A DNA stretch of 64,000 bases from Mycolicibacterium llatzerense (GTDB lineage: Bacteria > Actinomycetota > Actinomycetes > Mycobacteriales > Mycobacteriaceae), in NCBI RefSeq assembly GCF_000878195.1, contig NZ_JXST01000009.1, positions 87,784-151,783 on the forward strand, given 5' to 3'. Shown one piece after another: positions 9,389 to 19,285 of the stretch. The notes beneath the pieces are model-generated. The model saw only the letters and a list, made by a program, of their open reading frames with translations. It was not told where the DNA came from and made no database searches. Position numbers and translations under genes: made by a program. How positions within the stretch are numbered: position 1 is the first letter of the stretch; each line of letters starts with the position of its first letter.

Positions 9389-10220
9389 CACAGTGACCAC
9401 GACGCCTCGGTCATCACGCCGCAACTCGGTTCGGTTGCGGCCGTTGGTGGCATCGGTGTGGGCGAAAGCGTTGGCGCTGCTGGTCGTGTTGGGTGCGTGG
9501 CAGCTCGTCTATCTGAGCGGTTGGAAGTCTTCGGTGGTCTTGCCCAGCCCCGCGACAGTCGGTGTCACGCTGTGGCGGCAGCTGCACGACGCTGCGCTGT
9601 GGGAGGCAGTTTCGACGACGATGGGGCGGGCGCTCGTCGGCTTTGGGCTGTCCCTGCTCCTCGGCGCTGTCATCGGCGGCATCCTGTCCCGAAACAAACT
9701 GCTGCGCAATACCTTCGGTCCGCTCATCACCGGTCTGCAGACCATGCCGGCCATCGCATGGTTTCCCTTCGCGATCATCTTCTTCGGTCTGAACACGTCG
9801 GCAATCCTGTTCGTGATCGTCATCGGCGCCGCTCCGTCGGTGGCGCTCGGCGTGATCTCGGGCGCCGATCTCATTCCGCCGCTCCAGTTGCGTGCGGCAA
9901 AAACCATGGGACTGAGGAACTTCGCGCTGCACCGCCACGTCATCCTGCCGGCGTCGCTGCCGACATTCATCAGTGGATTGCGACAGGGTTGGGCGTTCGC
10001 GTGGCGCAGCCTCATGGCGGGTGAGCTCGTAGTGATGGTCGCTGGAACCGCATCGATCGGGGTTCTGCTGGAGAACGCACAGAACATGAGTGACATGCCG
10101 CTGGCGATCTCGGTCATGATTGTCGTTCTGTTGATCGGCATCGTCGTCGACTCGATCTTCGGCGTGGCGGACAGCCAGATCCGGCGCTATTGGGGCCTGG
10201 TCGACGGTGACCGCGAATGA
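9378..10220 (+). CDS. ABC transporter permease (SsuC/TauC-like)
   Basis: About 280 residues, six or so transmembrane helices, with the cytoplasmic EAA-like loop (A-A-K-T-M-G-L, then H-V-I-L-P-A-S-L-P) that docks on the ATPase. GTG 9378 is preferred because GGAAGGAAA lies about 8 bases upstream; ATG 9357 is in frame but has no ribosome site and would overlap the ATPase gene more. It forms the membrane channel of the importer. Ends in an ATGA overlap with the phosphoesterase gene. Confidence 0.9.
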   Translation: MVSSTVTTTPRSSRRNSVRLRPLVASVWAKALALLVVLGAWQLVYLSGWKSSVVLPSPATVGVTLWRQLHDAALWEAVSTTMGRALVGFGLSLLLGAVIGGILSRNKLLRNTFGPLITGLQTMPAIAWFPFAIIFFGLNTSAILFVIVIGAAPSVALGVISGADLIPPLQLRAAKTMGLRNFALHRHVILPASLPTFISGLRQGWAFAWRSLMAGELVVMVAGTASIGVLLENAQNMSDMPLAISVMIVVLLIGIVVDSIFGVADSQIRRYWGLVDGDRE

Positions 10221-11314
10221 CCAGTGGAGTACACCCGTTCCGCCTCTGGGCCTTTGGCGACGCTCATGTGGGTACTGATCGTAGATTGGGCAGAGACAGT
10301 CTGGCCGAGGCGATTTCGCAGTCCGAGTTCGGTGGGCCTGACGGTGGCGCGGCGTTTGACTGGGACATCGCCGTCGACGTCGGCGACATGTCCGGTGCCC
10401 ACCACCATCTACCGGACGACGAGGAAGGGCGTGAGCTCCGACGGCAGTTCGGGAGTTTGCGTCGCCACCGCCGCGAGGACGTCTACAGCGTGTGCGGGAA
10501 CCACGACCGCAGTGGCTTGGACGAACCCGAGGCATGGTGGTGGCAGAAGTGGATCGACCCGCTGGGGCAGCACACGGAGTTTTCCGGTGTCGATGCCGCA
10601 CTTCGACGCTATCCGGTAGCCGGGACCTGGCAGCACTACTCGTTTCGGGTGGGGAATCTGTTGTTCCTCATGCTGAGCGACCGTAACGAGCCGACGCAGG
10701 CCGTCGGTCGTGGCACATTGGGTGGCAATCCAGGGGGTGTGGTCAGCGGCGAAACGTTCCGCTGGTGGAAGCACATGGTGCTGACCAATCCTGACGCGAT
10801 CATCGTGACGGTGCACCACTACGTGCTCAAGGACACCACGGTGGCATCGGGAGAGTGGGAGGGCGTCCGTCGCGATGCTGACGGCCAACTGGCGGAGCAT
10901 TACCACCGGCCGTTCCCGCAGGGCACGCCGCAAGCGGCGTCGTATCTGTACTGGGTGGACAGTCAGCCTGATTCCGGTGCGTTCGAACAGTTCTTGGCCG
11001 AGCATCCGGGCCGGGTGCAACTGTGGATCGCCGGTCACACCCATACCCACCCCGACGACAATTTCGGCGGCAAGAGTCATATCGAACAGCGTTGGGGGAC
11101 ATGGTTTCTCAACGTCGCGTCACTGAGTCGGCATCACATGCCGATCACGACGCTGCCGCTGAGCAGACTGCTGACATTCACTCCCGGCAGTTCAGCAGTG
11201 CGCGTGCAGTGCTATCTGCACTCTGATCAGTACGCGCCGCAGGGCTGGTACGACAAGGCAGAGAAGACCATTGGGCTCAGGACGCCGTTTCGCTGGACGC
11301 CCGCTTCGGTGTAG
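10217..11314 (+). CDS. Calcineurin-like metallophosphoesterase
   Basis: 365 residues with the dinuclear metal signature in order: G-D-A-H (about residue 14), D-V-G-D-M-S (about 58), G-N-H-D (about 94), V-H-H (about 200) and G-H-T-H-T-H (about 275). Family members cleave phosphomono- or diesters. It starts within the permease stop (ATGA, 10217-10220), so it is last in the importer operon. No signal peptide, so it should act on imported substrate in the cytosol, possibly with the PHP protein. Confidence 0.88.
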   Translation: MTSGVHPFRLWAFGDAHVGTDRRLGRDSLAEAISQSEFGGPDGGAAFDWDIAVDVGDMSGAHHHLPDDEEGRELRRQFGSLRRHRREDVYSVCGNHDRSGLDEPEAWWWQKWIDPLGQHTEFSGVDAALRRYPVAGTWQHYSFRVGNLLFLMLSDRNEPTQAVGRGTLGGNPGGVVSGETFRWWKHMVLTNPDAIIVTVHHYVLKDTTVASGEWEGVRRDADGQLAEHYHRPFPQGTPQAASYLYWVDSQPDSGAFEQFLAEHPGRVQLWIAGHTHTHPDDNFGGKSHIEQRWGTWFLNVASLSRHHMPITTLPLSRLLTFTPGSSAVRVQCYLHSDQYAPQGWYDKAEKTIGLRTPFRWTPASV

Positions 11315-11320
11315 CGACAG

Positions 11321-12427
<1,107 letters not shown>

Positions 12428-12493
12428 TCAAATACCTAACTATCGGGTTCTTACGCTTGCATGGGTGTGTGTCACCTTGCTTCAATGGGGCGC

Positions 12494-13693
12494 ATGGCGC
12501 TCAGTGGCACGTTGGTGGCACCCACACCCGGCGATGTGTTCGCCTTGATCCGGGGGCGCGGAGCCATCACCCGCAGTGAGATCGGCCGGATCACGGGCCT
12601 GTCCCGCACCGCCGTGACGGCTCGGCTCTCGGCTCTGGAGGCCGACAATCTGGTGATCGAGCCCGAGTACGCAGCGTCGACGGGCGGCCGTCCGGCGACC
12701 CAACTCATGTTCAACATCGATGCCGGCATCGTCTTCGCCGCGGCGATCGGGCGCAGCCGCACCCAGTTGGCATTGTGCAATCTCGCCGGCGACATCCTCG
12801 CCACCGCCGACATCGATCAAGAGCCCGGTATGCGTCCAGACGATCTGATGCCCGGCCTGGTCAGGCGCATCGAGGCGCTGTTGGACGACTCCGGACGCCG
12901 CGGCGACCGCGTCTTCGGGATCGGGCTCAGCCTGCCCGGCACTGTCGATCAACAGCGGGGAGCCAGTCTGGACTCCCCGAACATGAGCGGCTGGGATGGT
13001 GTGCCGTTGGCCCCGTACTTCCAGCATCTCACCGACGCTCCGTTGGTCATGGACAACGATGCCAACGTCATCGCCCTGGCGGAACGGCGGTTCGGATTCG
13101 CTGACGTGCAAGACATGCTGGTTGTGAAGGCGTCCACCGGACTGGGTGCCGGCATCGTGATGGCCGGTCAGCTCCGGCGCGGGGCCGCGGCGGCTGCCGG
13201 GGATTTCGGGCACAGCAAGATCTCGGCGGCCGCAGGTGTTCCGTGTCGCTGCGGCGACACGGGTTGTGTGGAGGCGGTCGCCGGCGGCTGGGCGATCGTG
13301 CGGGACCTGCAAGCCGACGGGTACGCCGTCAACCACCTGCGTGACGTGGTGGCTCTCGCTCTTAGTGGGGATGCGAAGGCTCGCAGCATGATTCGTGACA
13401 GCGGGCGCCACATCGGCGAAGTGCTCGCCGCCGCGGTGAACCTGATCAACCCGGCGGTGCTGGTCGTCGCCGGTGACATGGTCGGTGCCTACGACGTATT
13501 CGTCGCTGGTCTACGAGAAACGTTGTACGGCAACGCCAGCACCCTGGCCACCCGGACGCTGCAGGTCGTCCCGTCGGTGTTGCAGGAGCGCGTCGGCATC
13601 GTCGGCTGCGCAACCACGGTGCTCGATCACATCTTGAGCCCCAACATGATTGATGCGTCGTTGGACGCGCGGCTTCAGCTGTCGGGTGCCTGA
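12494..13693 (+). CDS. ROK-family transcriptional regulator / sugar kinase-like repressor
   Basis: About 399 residues: N-terminal MarR-like winged helix (I-T-R-S-E-I-G-R-I-T-G-L-S-R-T-A-V), then a ROK actin-like ATPase fold with G-I-G-L-S-L-P-G, D-N-D-A-N (catalytic-type Asp), G-L-G-A-G-I-V and the zinc-binding cluster C-R-C-G-D-T-G-C-V-E. Such proteins sense sugars and control carbohydrate genes. Placed divergent to gap, which it might regulate. In-frame starts at 12461, 12485 and 12494 are all possible; none has a strong ribosome site. Confidence 0.88.
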   Translation: MALSGTLVAPTPGDVFALIRGRGAITRSEIGRITGLSRTAVTARLSALEADNLVIEPEYAASTGGRPATQLMFNIDAGIVFAAAIGRSRTQLALCNLAGDILATADIDQEPGMRPDDLMPGLVRRIEALLDDSGRRGDRVFGIGLSLPGTVDQQRGASLDSPNMSGWDGVPLAPYFQHLTDAPLVMDNDANVIALAERRFGFADVQDMLVVKASTGLGAGIVMAGQLRRGAAAAAGDFGHSKISAAAGVPCRCGDTGCVEAVAGGWAIVRDLQADGYAVNHLRDVVALALSGDAKARSMIRDSGRHIGEVLAAAVNLINPAVLVVAGDMVGAYDVFVAGLRETLYGNASTLATRTLQVVPSVLQERVGIVGCATTVLDHILSPNMIDASLDARLQLSGA

Positions 13694-13964
13694 CGCGGTT
13701 CCGGTGGCGAAGGTCGACGCGGATGCCAACCTACGAGTAACCGAGCAAAATGATGCGTGGATCACAGTGTTCCACGTCACAATTGCGCAGTCTGTTCAAC
13801 ATCTGCGCTGGCTATTGACGCAGGTCAGGCGCTGAGGCAGATTTCGCTGCACCGACTGCTCATTGGTTGGCGCAGTGCATATCTGCGGGACGTGAGCGGT
13901 CGGCGGTGTGAGTGGCCACTGGCCAACGGCACCAATCCATCTCGCAATGAATACAAGGAATTTG

Positions 13965-14195
13965 ATGTCCCGTTCACGTCTGACCAACGCCGCCAACGTC
14001 CGTCGCATCGCGGCCGCAATCGGAGCCAGTGCCCTGGTGGCCATGGGAGCCGCCACCGTGGCGGTCGCCCAACCAGCGCCGTTGGCGCCGCGTATCGATG
14101 GCGGCGCCACCACGACGTCCACGGCCCCGCCGACCGCACCCCTGACCCCTTCGGCCAGCCCCGTGGTCAAGGCGACGTTCTCCGGCAAGGGCTAG
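13965..14195 (+). CDS. Small secreted protein with Pro/Thr-rich tail
   Basis: 76 residues from ATG 13965 (AAGGAA immediately upstream). An Arg-rich n-region and hydrophobic stretch (A-A-A-I-G-A-S-A-L-V-A-M-G-A-A-T-V-A-V-A) form a signal peptide ending A-V-A-Q-P; the mature part is about 40 residues of Pro/Thr/Ala ending V-V-K-A-T-F-S-G-K-G. Family not recognised; mycobacteria encode several such small exported peptides. ATG 13944 is a possible earlier start. Confidence 0.6.
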   Translation: MSRSRLTNAANVRRIAAAIGASALVAMGAATVAVAQPAPLAPRIDGGATTTSTAPPTAPLTPSASPVVKATFSGKG

Positions 14196-14252
14196 ACCGA
14201 CACCGAAAGGCCAGTTATGGCAGGCTTTTTCGTGAGTTGCGTGCCGTAATCC

Positions 14253-14264
14253 CCCGCAAGCGGG
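14253..14264. terminator. Short GC hairpin between convergent genes
   Basis: CCCGC-aa-GCGGG stem between the small secreted protein and the convergent stress-protein gene, preceded by a T-rich run (14226-14230). It could end transcription from either side. The hairpin with its GAGGTGCCCCC continuation resembles a sequence I associate with mycobacterial intergenic repeats; that association is from memory. Confidence 0.4.
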
Positions 14265-14293
14265 AGGTGCCCCCAGGCGCTCGGCGGCAGGAA

Positions 14294-15175
14294 TCAGGCG
14301 CGCGGCATGATCATCACCGGCACCGGAGAATGACGCAGAATCTTTGCCGCCGCCGACCCGAGGAAGACCCGCGCCGATTGCCCGGCTGCGCCAGATCCGA
14401 GCAGCAGCACATCACCTGATGCCCATCCCGTGTTCTCCACGGCCTGCTGCCAATCGCGCCCGCTGCTGACGATCATGTCCACGTCGGGCACGGCCAGTTG
14501 CTCACGAACTTTGTTGAGCTGCTTGGTGACATCGTCGGCGGTGCGCTTCGACCATTGCGCGACCACCATGTCCTCAGCACCCGCCTCGAGTGAGGGCCCA
14601 CCGAACGCCCACACGGGCCGCACGGTGAACGCCACGATGCGCAGCCGGGCATTCCAGTCCTTCGACAGCTCCGCGGCCGCCCGGATCAACCCGTTGGTGT
14701 CGGCCTCACCGCCGTAGGCCGCGGTGAGTCGGCGGATCGGCTCGTGGCTGAAGCCATATCCGCGCGGCGCGATCGCCACCGGCACCTGCGCGGTGTGCAC
14801 CAGACGTTCGGTGACGCTGCCGAGCGCCACGCGTCCCAATAGCCCCGACGACGACGAGCCGAGCACCACGGCCCTGGCCTGAAACTCCTGCGCCAACTCG
14901 AGCAAACCTGTTGGGATGGAACCGGATTCGTGCACCAGTGTCGGGACGTCCGGTCGCCCGGGCAGGCCGTCGACGACGGCCTGCAAGGACTGGGCCGTCT
15001 GCGCCTTCACGTGGCGCAGGTACTCGTCTTCGACCGGGTCGTTGCGCGGTGGCCACGAGCGCTCCAGTACCGCCGCCGCGATCACCTTTTCGCCGGTGGT
15101 CTTCGCGATCTGCACGGCGAGGTTGATCGGGGCGCTGCCGTGCCGGGATGCGCTGAACCCGGCGATGATCGTCAC
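14294..15175 (-). CDS. Universal stress protein, two tandem UspA domains
   Basis: 293 residues from GTG 15175, overlapping the permease stop by 4 bases (GTGA). Two UspA domains (about 1-140 and 150-293); the second ends in the ATP-binding pattern G-S-G-A-A-G-x-S-A-R then L-R-H-S-P-V-P-V-M-I, and the first has G-S-S-S-S-G-L-L-G-R with V-P-V-A-I. Double-domain Usp proteins are common in mycobacteria and respond to hypoxia or energy stress. Coupling to a permease that itself has a Usp-like tail suggests a shared role in transport regulation. Confidence 0.88.
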   Translation of the reverse strand: MTIIAGFSASRHGSAPINLAVQIAKTTGEKVIAAAVLERSWPPRNDPVEDEYLRHVKAQTAQSLQAVVDGLPGRPDVPTLVHESGSIPTGLLELAQEFQARAVVLGSSSSGLLGRVALGSVTERLVHTAQVPVAIAPRGYGFSHEPIRRLTAAYGGEADTNGLIRAAAELSKDWNARLRIVAFTVRPVWAFGGPSLEAGAEDMVVAQWSKRTADDVTKQLNKVREQLAVPDVDMIVSSGRDWQQAVENTGWASGDVLLLGSGAAGQSARVFLGSAAAKILRHSPVPVMIMPRA

Positions 15176-16998
15176 GCGACGGGCTCCTCGGCGGGCGCCA
15201 TCGCGATCACGTTGGTCACCGGCACGTGGTAGTCGGCCCGGGCGCGGTCGACGACATCGAAGCGGTGCCAGATCGACTGTTCCGGCGGCTCCGTCGCGAT
15301 GACGATCTGGTCGGGCTCGAACTCGGCGACGGCGGCTGCCAAAGCGCGCAGCGGGCGGTAGTCGCCGAGTTTGCCGTCGGCTTCCAGATTCGCCGAGTGC
15401 AGCGCGGCGAGTGTCTGATCGAGGCGTTGCTGCGCAAGGATTTTGGTGGCTTCCCAGACATCGAGAGGACCGTGGGAGGCGGCGGCGCCGGTCTCGATCG
15501 GGCTGACGGGCACGACGACGTGATAGGTGGTGGCGTTGTCGGCGCCGATGGCGCGTAGTTCGTCGAGCAGCTCTTCGGAGCCGACGGTTTCGTTGGCCAG
15601 CACCAGGACTCGGTGCGGTCGCTCGGTCGGGGCGATGACCTCCGGAACGGGCCGGCGCGAGACGAACCAGCGGTTGGCGAAGAACAATCCGATCACCACA
15701 GCCCAGGACAGGAGGCTCAGCAACAAGGCTCGTCTGTTGTCTCCACCTTGGATGAACATCTGCGCCAGGATCGCGGCCATCGCTATCGCTGAGACGATCG
15801 ACAGCACAGGGAACAGCCACATCTTGACTTTGAGATGGCCGTCGCCGTTGCGGTACCGCAGCACGATCTGGGATATCGCGATCAGCAGATAGACGAAGAG
15901 GATCACCGCACCGCTGGAATCGAGCAGGAACTTGAAGATGAATTCCGGCGAGAATGCCGAGGCGATGACACCCAGGAACCCGATGACCGACGACGTGAGA
16001 ATCGCGGCGGCCGGAACTCCGCGGCGGGTCACGGAGACGAGCTGGGCAGGTGCCTCGCGACGGGCGGCGAGCACGAACAGCATGCGTGAAGCGGTGTACA
16101 TGCCGGAGTTCAGGCAGCTCAGGACAGCTGTCAGCACGACCGCGTTCATGATGTGGTCGGCGTATGGAACGCCCATCGCGGTGAAGGCCGAGACAAACGG
16201 CGACGCGGCGAGTTGATTGCCGTTCCACGGCAGGATGGTCACCAGCAGGAACGCCGAGCCGACGAAGAAGACCGCGATGCGCATGATGACCGAGTTGGCG
16301 GCCTTGGCGACGGCACGCTCAGGGTCGGTCGATTCAGCGGCGGCGATGGTCGCGATCTCGGCGCCCACCATCGAGAAGATGACAGTCACCACACCGACGG
16401 TGACCGCGGCCGAGCCCAGGGGGAAGAATCCGCCGTGGGCCGTCAGATTGGAGAAGTCCATGGACTTGTTCGGCCACAGGCCGAGCACGTAGCACGAGCC
16501 CGCACCCAGGAACACGATGATCGCCGCGACCTTGATGCTTGCGAACCAGAACTCGAACTCACCGAACGACGACACCGAGAACAGGTTCGTCGCCGTCATC
16601 GCGATCAACAGCAGCAGGGCCGTGAGCCATATCGGCGCCGAAGGCAGCCAGTACTTGACGATCTTGGCTCCGGCGATGGCCTCGAAACCGACCACGATCA
16701 CCCAGAAGTACCAATACAGCCAGCCGATCGAGAAGCCGGCCCAGTTGCCCAGTGCGTTGCGGGCGTAGTCGGCGAACGAGCCGGTCGACGGGTTGGCCAC
16801 CGCCATCTCGGCGAGCATCCGCATGATCATGATGATCAGCGCCCCGGCGAGTGCATAGGTGATGAACGTTCCAGGCCCGGTGTTTTTGATGACGACCCCT
16901 GAGCCGACGAACAGCCCGGCGCCGATCACCCCGCCGATCGCGATCATCGATAGTTGGCGCTGGCTCAGGCCCTTTTGCAGGGTCGATGTCCCACTCAC
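15172..16998 (-). CDS. APC-family amino acid permease with C-terminal Usp-like domain
   Basis: 608 residues from GTG 16998 (AAGGAG upstream). N-terminal 470 residues form the twelve-helix APC fold; the start L-S-Q-R-Q-L-S-M-I-A-I-G-G-V-I-G-A-G-L-F is characteristic of GABA/aromatic amino acid permeases. The last 130 residues form a soluble alpha/beta domain (R-V-L-V-L-A-N-E, then D-Q-I-V-I-A-T-E-P) resembling UspA. Exchanger or proton symporter for amino acids or GABA; the exact substrate is uncertain. Operon with the downstream stress protein; a PucR regulator lies upstream. Confidence 0.88.
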   Translation of the reverse strand: MSGTSTLQKGLSQRQLSMIAIGGVIGAGLFVGSGVVIKNTGPGTFITYALAGALIIMIMRMLAEMAVANPSTGSFADYARNALGNWAGFSIGWLYWYFWVIVVGFEAIAGAKIVKYWLPSAPIWLTALLLLIAMTATNLFSVSSFGEFEFWFASIKVAAIIVFLGAGSCYVLGLWPNKSMDFSNLTAHGGFFPLGSAAVTVGVVTVIFSMVGAEIATIAAAESTDPERAVAKAANSVIMRIAVFFVGSAFLLVTILPWNGNQLAASPFVSAFTAMGVPYADHIMNAVVLTAVLSCLNSGMYTASRMLFVLAARREAPAQLVSVTRRGVPAAAILTSSVIGFLGVIASAFSPEFIFKFLLDSSGAVILFVYLLIAISQIVLRYRNGDGHLKVKMWLFPVLSIVSAIAMAAILAQMFIQGGDNRRALLLSLLSWAVVIGLFFANRWFVSRRPVPEVIAPTERPHRVLVLANETVGSEELLDELRAIGADNATTYHVVVPVSPIETGAAASHGPLDVWEATKILAQQRLDQTLAALHSANLEADGKLGDYRPLRALAAAVAEFEPDQIVIATEPPEQSIWHRFDVVDRARADYHVPVTNVIAMAPAEEPVA

Positions 16999-17192
16999 GT
17001 CGTCTCCTTCGCGCTGCCCCGACGGCATTGTCGGAGCGTCTTCAGCCCACGCCCAGCGACGATGTGAGCTGCACCACATTTTGGCGTGTGCGAATACTAA
17101 GCCGATCGATGCTGCGTGCGGGGGACTAACGAGGCGCAGCTGGTCGGAACATCCAGCAGTTTTTCCGACAGCAGTCGGAAGACCACGCGCGG

Positions 17193-18416
17193 TCAGCGAC
17201 GACGCAGCCGGGCCAGCCGGATGCTCAGCATCAGATCGAAGCGCGCCTCTCCATCGGTGAGGTCGTTGACGTCATCACCGAGCGCCTGGGTGATCTTCTC
17301 CAGGCGGTAGTACAGCGTCGAGCGATGCAGGTGCATGGTGTCGGCCGCGCGCCTCGCGTCGCCGCCGGAGGACAGATAGGCCTCGAGGGTCTGGATCAGG
17401 TCGTCGCGTCCGTCGGCCAACAAGGCGGCGACGCCCGGGTGGATCAGCCCGTCGAGTTCGTCGGGGGAGTCTGCGAAGCTGTCGGCGAGCAGGGCCACCG
17501 CCCGCCACGAGCCGGCCCCGGTCCAGTCCGTCGGGGACCCGGCCGGACCTGCGCCGATCGCGGCGATGGCACACGCGAGCCGCGCATCTCGAAATGCCCG
17601 CGCGGCTTGCGCCAACGGCAGCCGGGTGCCCGACCAGCCGATGGCCGGATCGTCATCGAAGATGGCCTGGATCGATGAGGTCACGGTGTCCACCAACCGC
17701 TGTGGCGGGACCCGCACGTGTGCGGGGCAGAAGGCGAAGACGCCGACGGGATTGCCCGGCAGGACGAACCAGTTGTGCGTCCGCTCGACGGTGGACAGCC
17801 GCAATCGCAATGCGATGCGACGCTGCTCGGTTTCGGAGGAATCCCCGGATGGCGCGAACGCGAAGACGCTGAGCAGGCTGTCCGGCCGGGCCATGTCGTG
17901 GGTGGTGAGTTCACGCAGCACCGGTTCGAGGGGCTCGTCCGACACCAGCCGGGTCAGCAGGGCTTGATGCGCGGACTCCACGGCGCGCTCTGTGGTCCGG
18001 CGCCGGTCCAGGATCGCCACCAGGTCCGCCCCCGCTTGGTGAGCCAAGGTGCGTTCGGCCGCGCTCAGTGACTGCTGCGGGTCGATCACCCACAAGTAGC
18101 CGAAGCGGTCATCGGCCGAGCGCACCGGCACGCAGTACCGTGCCACCATGCCGTGCTGCGGCAGTGGCGGGATCGCGACACCGGGGTCGGCGTCGTCGAG
18201 TCCGAAGGCCTGGAGCCCTGCCATGACTTCGGGTTTCGTGGCGCGCTCGATGAGGCTGTGCATCCGCACGTCGTCGACGGTGCCGTGCTGACGGCTGAAG
18301 GTCATGGGCGTCATCGCAGTGTCGTCCAGCAGCACCGCGCGATTCAGGGACCGGGCGAGCAGGTCGACGATCAGCTGAAGGTGGGCACTGGGATCGGTGC
18401 TGTGCGGTTCCGCCAT
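17193..18416 (-). CDS. PucR/CdaR-family transcriptional regulator
   Basis: 407 residues: an N-terminal GAF-like sensory region (1-150), a GGDEF-like middle typical of CdaR proteins, and a C-terminal PucR helix-turn-helix with H-R-S-T-L-Y-Y-R-L-E-K-I. Members regulate purine, sugar-acid, GABA and proline catabolism. It lies directly upstream of the permease gene on the same strand (about 195 bases between), so it plausibly activates that permease. GTG and ATG options exist near 18416; the full frame fits family length. Confidence 0.85.
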   Translation of the reverse strand: MAEPHSTDPSAHLQLIVDLLARSLNRAVLLDDTAMTPMTFSRQHGTVDDVRMHSLIERATKPEVMAGLQAFGLDDADPGVAIPPLPQHGMVARYCVPVRSADDRFGYLWVIDPQQSLSAAERTLAHQAGADLVAILDRRRTTERAVESAHQALLTRLVSDEPLEPVLRELTTHDMARPDSLLSVFAFAPSGDSSETEQRRIALRLRLSTVERTHNWFVLPGNPVGVFAFCPAHVRVPPQRLVDTVTSSIQAIFDDDPAIGWSGTRLPLAQAARAFRDARLACAIAAIGAGPAGSPTDWTGAGSWRAVALLADSFADSPDELDGLIHPGVAALLADGRDDLIQTLEAYLSSGGDARRAADTMHLHRSTLYYRLEKITQALGDDVNDLTDGEARFDLMLSIRLARLRRR

Positions 18417-18532
18417 GCGCTCCCTTCAGATCTGTGTCGGCGGCACCGCGCTCACAGGTACCGCAAGGTTGTTGCCGGGTATCGTCGCACGCACTCCGCG
18501 GCCGGGCGGGGCGTTGACCGGGGAGATTGATC

Positions 18533-19282
18533 ATGTGGCCCGCGGTGTGGTCGGAAGTGCGGTGGGCGTTCACCCCGCCGCGCAGCTGGCTGCTGGGCGT
18601 GGTGGCCAACGTCGTGCTCGCCCTGGTGTGGCTCTCTGTGCAGCCGTTGGCCTCCGGTGGACGTCATCACCAGGACTGGGTGATCCTGGTCGGCACATAC
18701 TTCTCATCGTTCGTGCTGGCCGACACCACGACGACCAATGTGCTTGGCGCTGACCATGATCGGGTCCAGCGGGCCCTGGCGGAGTCGATACCGCCGTGGC
18801 GAATGCTGCTGCACAAGAACCTGGCCTTGCTGGTACTCGTCGGCCTGCCGGTGCTTGCGGTGGCCGCGGTGCTGACCCTCTGGTTGGAGACGCCGGCACG
18901 GCTCGGCGTGACGATTCCGAACGTCGCGGTGCCGATCCTGTCCTGGCTGGGGATCGGCAATGTGGTCTCGGTGTTGCTGCCGGTGGCCGAAGTCCCGCTG
19001 GCGCAGCGGTGGGGTCAGCGCCATGACCGGCGGCGCATCGTGCTGTGGCTGTCCTCGTTGGCGTTGCCCTACGCGCTGTACTTCGTCGCCGACCCGATCG
19101 GCGGGGTCGAGCACCGCGAGCTGTGGCGGGCGCTGCCGACCGCCGTCGCCCACATCGTCGGTCCCGTGCTCGGCCGTGACACCAAAAGTGCTGTGCACCT
19201 TGGTGTTGCGATCATGGTCTGGATGGCCGGAACGCTGTTTGCCGATTGGTGGGTGCGGCGCCGGGGTGTGCAGTTCCGGTAG
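18533..19282 (+). CDS. Multi-spanning membrane protein, ABC-2 permease-like
   Basis: About 249 residues with six hydrophobic segments, beginning with an N-terminal M-W-P-A-V-W-S-E-V-R-W amphipathic stretch as in ABC-2-type permeases. No ATPase gene is adjacent, so either it pairs with a distant ATPase or it is a conserved orphan. ATG 18533 is chosen because GGGGAGA lies 6 bases upstream; TTG 18527 is possible. Diverges from the PucR gene. Function unknown. Confidence 0.7.
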   Translation: MWPAVWSEVRWAFTPPRSWLLGVVANVVLALVWLSVQPLASGGRHHQDWVILVGTYFSSFVLADTTTTNVLGADHDRVQRALAESIPPWRMLLHKNLALLVLVGLPVLAVAAVLTLWLETPARLGVTIPNVAVPILSWLGIGNVVSVLLPVAEVPLAQRWGQRHDRRRIVLWLSSLALPYALYFVADPIGGVEHRELWRALPTAVAHIVGPVLGRDTKSAVHLGVAIMVWMAGTLFADWWVRRRGVQFR

Positions 19283-19285
19283 CGG

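Noticed and set aside
15176..16228. Minus-strand N-terminal extension of the stress protein
   Set aside because: Arg-rich, and overlaps the permease gene in another frame. The GTGA overlap at 15172-15175 gives a natural start.
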